Assembly: GCA_018969045.1 (NCBI GenBank)
Contig: JAGWZB010000004.1
Location: 1-43,083 of the forward strand
DNA from: Planctomycetota bacterium
Lineage (GTDB): Bacteria; Planctomycetota; Planctomycetia; Pirellulales; Pirellulaceae
Direction of reading: 5' to 3'
DNA: 43,083 nucleotides
Part shown: in pieces, positions 40,074 through 43,083 of the stretch
How positions within the stretch are numbered: the first letter of the stretch is position 1
How the letters are laid out: every line of letters starts with the position of its first letter
Position numbers and translations under genes: made by a program
Notes under the pieces: generated by a model
Databases searched by the model: none
What the model was told of the DNA's origin: nothing
Seen by the model: only the letters and a program-made list of their open reading frames with translations

Positions 40074-42839
40074 ATGCTTCTTGAGCCAGTCCGGCATTTT
40101 TATCCATCAAAGTTTGAGCTCGGTCCAGTTATTTCAGACAACAGGACCTTTGGGTCTACGTCGACTCTGCGGATCAGGTTGAGTCTTCGAGCGGTTTGCC
40201 TGCTCTGGTCCTGCCTGCTTTGCGGGCTTGGCTTTCTGGCCCTTACACCAACAGCCCATGCACAGCTCCTGGACACCTTTGACCAAGGCCCCCCAAGGTT
40301 TACTCTCTGGAGAGACGACGCTCGGACCCTCATGCGCAGCGTCGATCGCAAAGAGCCTGGGGTCGAGACAATCGAGTTCACACATGGCAACGGATCGTAT
40401 ATCTACCTGATCACTCCGATCGAACCCTGCGCGATCATACCCGAACTCCAAGCGTCGATTCGCGTTCGTAGCGCTCAGTCGGGAATAAGGATTGGAATGC
40501 GAGTGGTGTTTCCTCGCGCCAGACATCCTGCAACCCACGCGGCGCTTACCGAAGTTGTATTTGGAGCTCCTAACGATGGTGCTGGAAGATGGTCCACATC
40601 CTCGATCAGCGATGTACTGAACTTAGTCGAAGACCGCCAACGATTCCTTCGACGGCTCTTTGGCCCTGATATCGATCTTCGAGAACCCTACATCGACGCG
40701 ATCTTGCTGAGTGTTTACGGAGTCCCTGGAACGACGAAACTTCAAGTGGACGAACTGAATGTTGAAGGCATGATCGCCCCTGGTATGCTCAGCGATGAAG
40801 AGACAATTCGGTCCGAAGCCAGCGCTAGCGAGCCACCCGGCGAGAAGCTTCGTCGTATCCAACAGTCGGTCCCGCGATGGATTCAACATCAAGGCGAAAG
40901 CCTAGCGTACTTGCAAACCCTCGGATTCAACGGGGTCATCACCCGCAATCCCAACGACGAACTGGTGGCTCAGCAAGCGATCGAGTCGGCCATGGCAGTC
41001 ATCGCCCCACCCCCCTCTTTGGTTCCGACCGACGAGCAGTCCAGTCGCTATGAACATGTCAGCGCATGGCTGCTTGGCCTGGCGCTCAACCAGAACCAAA
41101 TGGAACCTTCGCGGCAACGCGTCGCAATGATGAGTCGGTATCCAAAATCTCTCTCAAGACCGATGGTAGGCGAAGCCTGGGAACTCTACGGTTCGTATAG
41201 CCAACTGAGCGATTGGCTGGCAACCCCTGTACCCTTGGCAACATCGGTTCGATCGGCAAAAGAGGCTGCTTCGATCATGATGGCCGATGTGCGTCCGATC
41301 GCCGGACGAAACGTCCCTATGTCTTCTCTTTGGACACAGCTATCCAACGAGTGGCTATCGCAGCGGATTCTGACGGCTGAATCCTTGGGCCGTAGCCCTT
41401 GGCCACTTGCCGACCATGACAGGCTCCAAGCCCGATTGCAGTGGATCCGGAGTCTGATGCAAGGATCCAAGGGTTGGATTTTTCGCTCACCGTTCTCCTT
41501 GGACTCCGGGGACGAAACCGCTTCGGTCCGCGCTGAATCCTTTGCCAGTATCAATCGAGAAATCGAACTGTTTCTTCCTTGGATCCAAGCCGGCGACTCC
41601 GACTGGAGAAATGTCCAAGTCAATTCCTCTGAGCATACCGCCGCGATGCTTGAAACCCCAGCAAGCCAGTTGGTGATTGTCATCGCTTCAGGGCCTTGGG
41701 ACCAGTTATGCAGTCCAGCACCCAATCTTGATCGCATGGAGATTACCGTCCCAGTCAGTGGCCAACCTCGGCAAATCTACCGCATCACACGGGGCACTTT
41801 AGAACGGGTGCCGGTCAAGAATATCCCCGGAGCGATGGTCGTTTCGATCCAGCGGCCTGCCATCGTTGAACAGCTAGTCTCCATGATCGATAACGGACCC
41901 TGGAGTTACCTACAAAACGCCCTAAATCGCCTTGGCCCAGGTCTGATCGAAAGCAGGATCGATACTGCAACGCAGTTGATCCTAATGGCACAGATGATTC
42001 TCGTGACGCGCCAGTTGCCCGCTTCGGACCCAAGCTGGGAAGCGATCCGCGAGGCGCAGTCGGCTCAGCGCGCCGCTTTGCAGTACCTAGCAAGCTCCGA
42101 TTTGCCCAAAGCCGCAGAGGCTGCCGATGCTGCGATACTTTTAGCACAGCGAACCATTCGAAGCTCATGGGAAATCGCCAAAGAACAATTCCCCAGCGTC
42201 AATTCCAGCCCTCTTGTGGTCTCTCCATTGTCCCTCCCGCTCCATTTTGAATTGGATCGGTTGCTGCAAAATCGCAAGTGGCAAGCAAGCAACTTAGACG
42301 GAACTCCCTTCGAAGATCTAGCTAGTTGGAAACAAGCAGGTTGGTCCAGCAACCATCGAATGGTCGACCAGATCGATAGCTCGATCCAGATTTCCGCTGG
42401 TGGCGGTGCAGCCCAAGACAACGCATTGGTCTTGCAAGCCGTCAGCAGAACCGGACAGCCTATCCCAAGCGGTTACGCAGGAACGAGCATGCGAGTGACC
42501 TCTCCGAAAATCAAACTGCCGGTCGGTTCGCTCGTGCATTTCGAAGCCCTGGTACGCGTGGAATCTCCGACTCAAGAATCCCAAACCGGACTTCTAGTCA
42601 GCGACAATATGGGTGGAGAAGCCCTCGGGCAACTGGTCTCTTCTTACGATACAACCCAGGCCACCTGGAGACGAGTAAGCTTGTTTCGGATGATCCGCGA
42701 CGAAGAAGCCATGGAACTGTATTTCGAGACCCGAGGAAGCGTCAAAGCCAGCATCTGTGGAATCAGCATCGAATGGATCATGCCAGGTCAAAACCGAAAC
42801 CTGCCCATCAGCACCAGCAGTGAATCAACCTTGCCCTGA
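40074..42839 (+). CDS. Large secreted hypothetical protein
   Basis: 921 aa ORF; signal peptide 'AVCLLWSCLLCGLGFLALTPTAHAQ' (true start may lie downstream of 40074). Confidence 0.6.
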   Translation: MLLEPVRHFYPSKFELGPVISDNRTFGSTSTLRIRLSLRAVCLLWSCLLCGLGFLALTPTAHAQLLDTFDQGPPRFTLWRDDARTLMRSVDRKEPGVETIEFTHGNGSYIYLITPIEPCAIIPELQASIRVRSAQSGIRIGMRVVFPRARHPATHAALTEVVFGAPNDGAGRWSTSSISDVLNLVEDRQRFLRRLFGPDIDLREPYIDAILLSVYGVPGTTKLQVDELNVEGMIAPGMLSDEETIRSEASASEPPGEKLRRIQQSVPRWIQHQGESLAYLQTLGFNGVITRNPNDELVAQQAIESAMAVIAPPPSLVPTDEQSSRYEHVSAWLLGLALNQNQMEPSRQRVAMMSRYPKSLSRPMVGEAWELYGSYSQLSDWLATPVPLATSVRSAKEAASIMMADVRPIAGRNVPMSSLWTQLSNEWLSQRILTAESLGRSPWPLADHDRLQARLQWIRSLMQGSKGWIFRSPFSLDSGDETASVRAESFASINREIELFLPWIQAGDSDWRNVQVNSSEHTAAMLETPASQLVIVIASGPWDQLCSPAPNLDRMEITVPVSGQPRQIYRITRGTLERVPVKNIPGAMVVSIQRPAIVEQLVSMIDNGPWSYLQNALNRLGPGLIESRIDTATQLILMAQMILVTRQLPASDPSWEAIREAQSAQRAALQYLASSDLPKAAEAADAAILLAQRTIRSSWEIAKEQFPSVNSSPLVVSPLSLPLHFELDRLLQNRKWQASNLDGTPFEDLASWKQAGWSSNHRMVDQIDSSIQISAGGGAAQDNALVLQAVSRTGQPIPSGYAGTSMRVTSPKIKLPVGSLVHFEALVRVESPTQESQTGLLVSDNMGGEALGQLVSSYDTTQATWRRVSLFRMIRDEEAMELYFETRGSVKASICGISIEWIMPGQNRNLPISTSSESTLP

Positions 42840-42930
42840 ATGATCGAGTCTTCTCGGATTGCTTTATTGCCGGACTGCTTTGGCTCTTCAGGAATTATTG
42901 TGGCTAGGAGTAGATGCTACTGGCAATCTT

Positions 42931-43083
42931 CGTGCTCGTGCTCGTGCTCGTACTCGAAGCCCTTCCGACAGAGTTTGGGCCACCAGACTATTGAAAATTC
43001 CGCAAGGGTCCAAAACCCAATTCGTTAGCCACAGTTGCTTTTCGATTACGATCACGAGCACCGTTTCACTGAGCACGAGCACG
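42931..43083. repeat. Hexamer-repeat inverted element (CGTGCT/GAGCAC), cut by the window edge
   Basis: Left arm CGTGCTCGTGCTCGTGCTCGTACTCGAA (42931-42958); right arm TTCGATTACGATCACGAGCAC (43041-43061) then GAGCACGAGCACG (43071-43083); arms about 82 bp apart. Confidence 0.75.

Noticed and set aside
42840-43083. Short ORFs in the hexamer-repeat element (e.g. minus 42888-43082, '...VRARARARR...')
   Set aside because: Reading frames appear to be produced by the hexamer repeat; no independent coding evidence

Overview
The window looks like a planctomycete (Pirellulales-like) chromosomal segment, judging from its protein repertoire; the taxonomy is inference. It is almost fully coding. The clearest named system is a complete four-gene Wadjet (JetABCD) SMC-type anti-plasmid defence operon at 18273-25019, with near-zero or overlapping gene junctions from jetA to jetC. 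Other recognisable genes are a SMUG1-like uracil-DNA glycosylase, ArfB/YaeJ, LarE, LigA, YidD, ABC-2 transporter components, SDR and Gfo/Idh/MocA oxidoreductases, and an EEP-family hydrolase. Items most worth a second look: (i) a single-chain EutB-EutC ethanolamine ammonia-lyase fusion with a Tat-like leader, 10 bp downstream of a secreted PQQ-propeller gene; (ii) a tandem pair of membrane-anchored dynamin-like GTPases; (iii) a cyanophycin-synthetase-like protein with an intact-looking ATP-grasp half but a shortened Mur-ligase half lacking the P-loop, in a tight three-gene operon; (iv) a Ser/Thr kinase fused to a degenerate receiver domain; (v) one 9-bp minisatellite family (TCCGATNNG) at two unrelated loci, coding in one and running through the stop codon as a ladder of in-frame TGAs in the other; (vi) an inverted GTGCTC/GAGCAC hexamer-repeat element at the right edge. 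All assignments come from reading motifs by eye; no database search was run.
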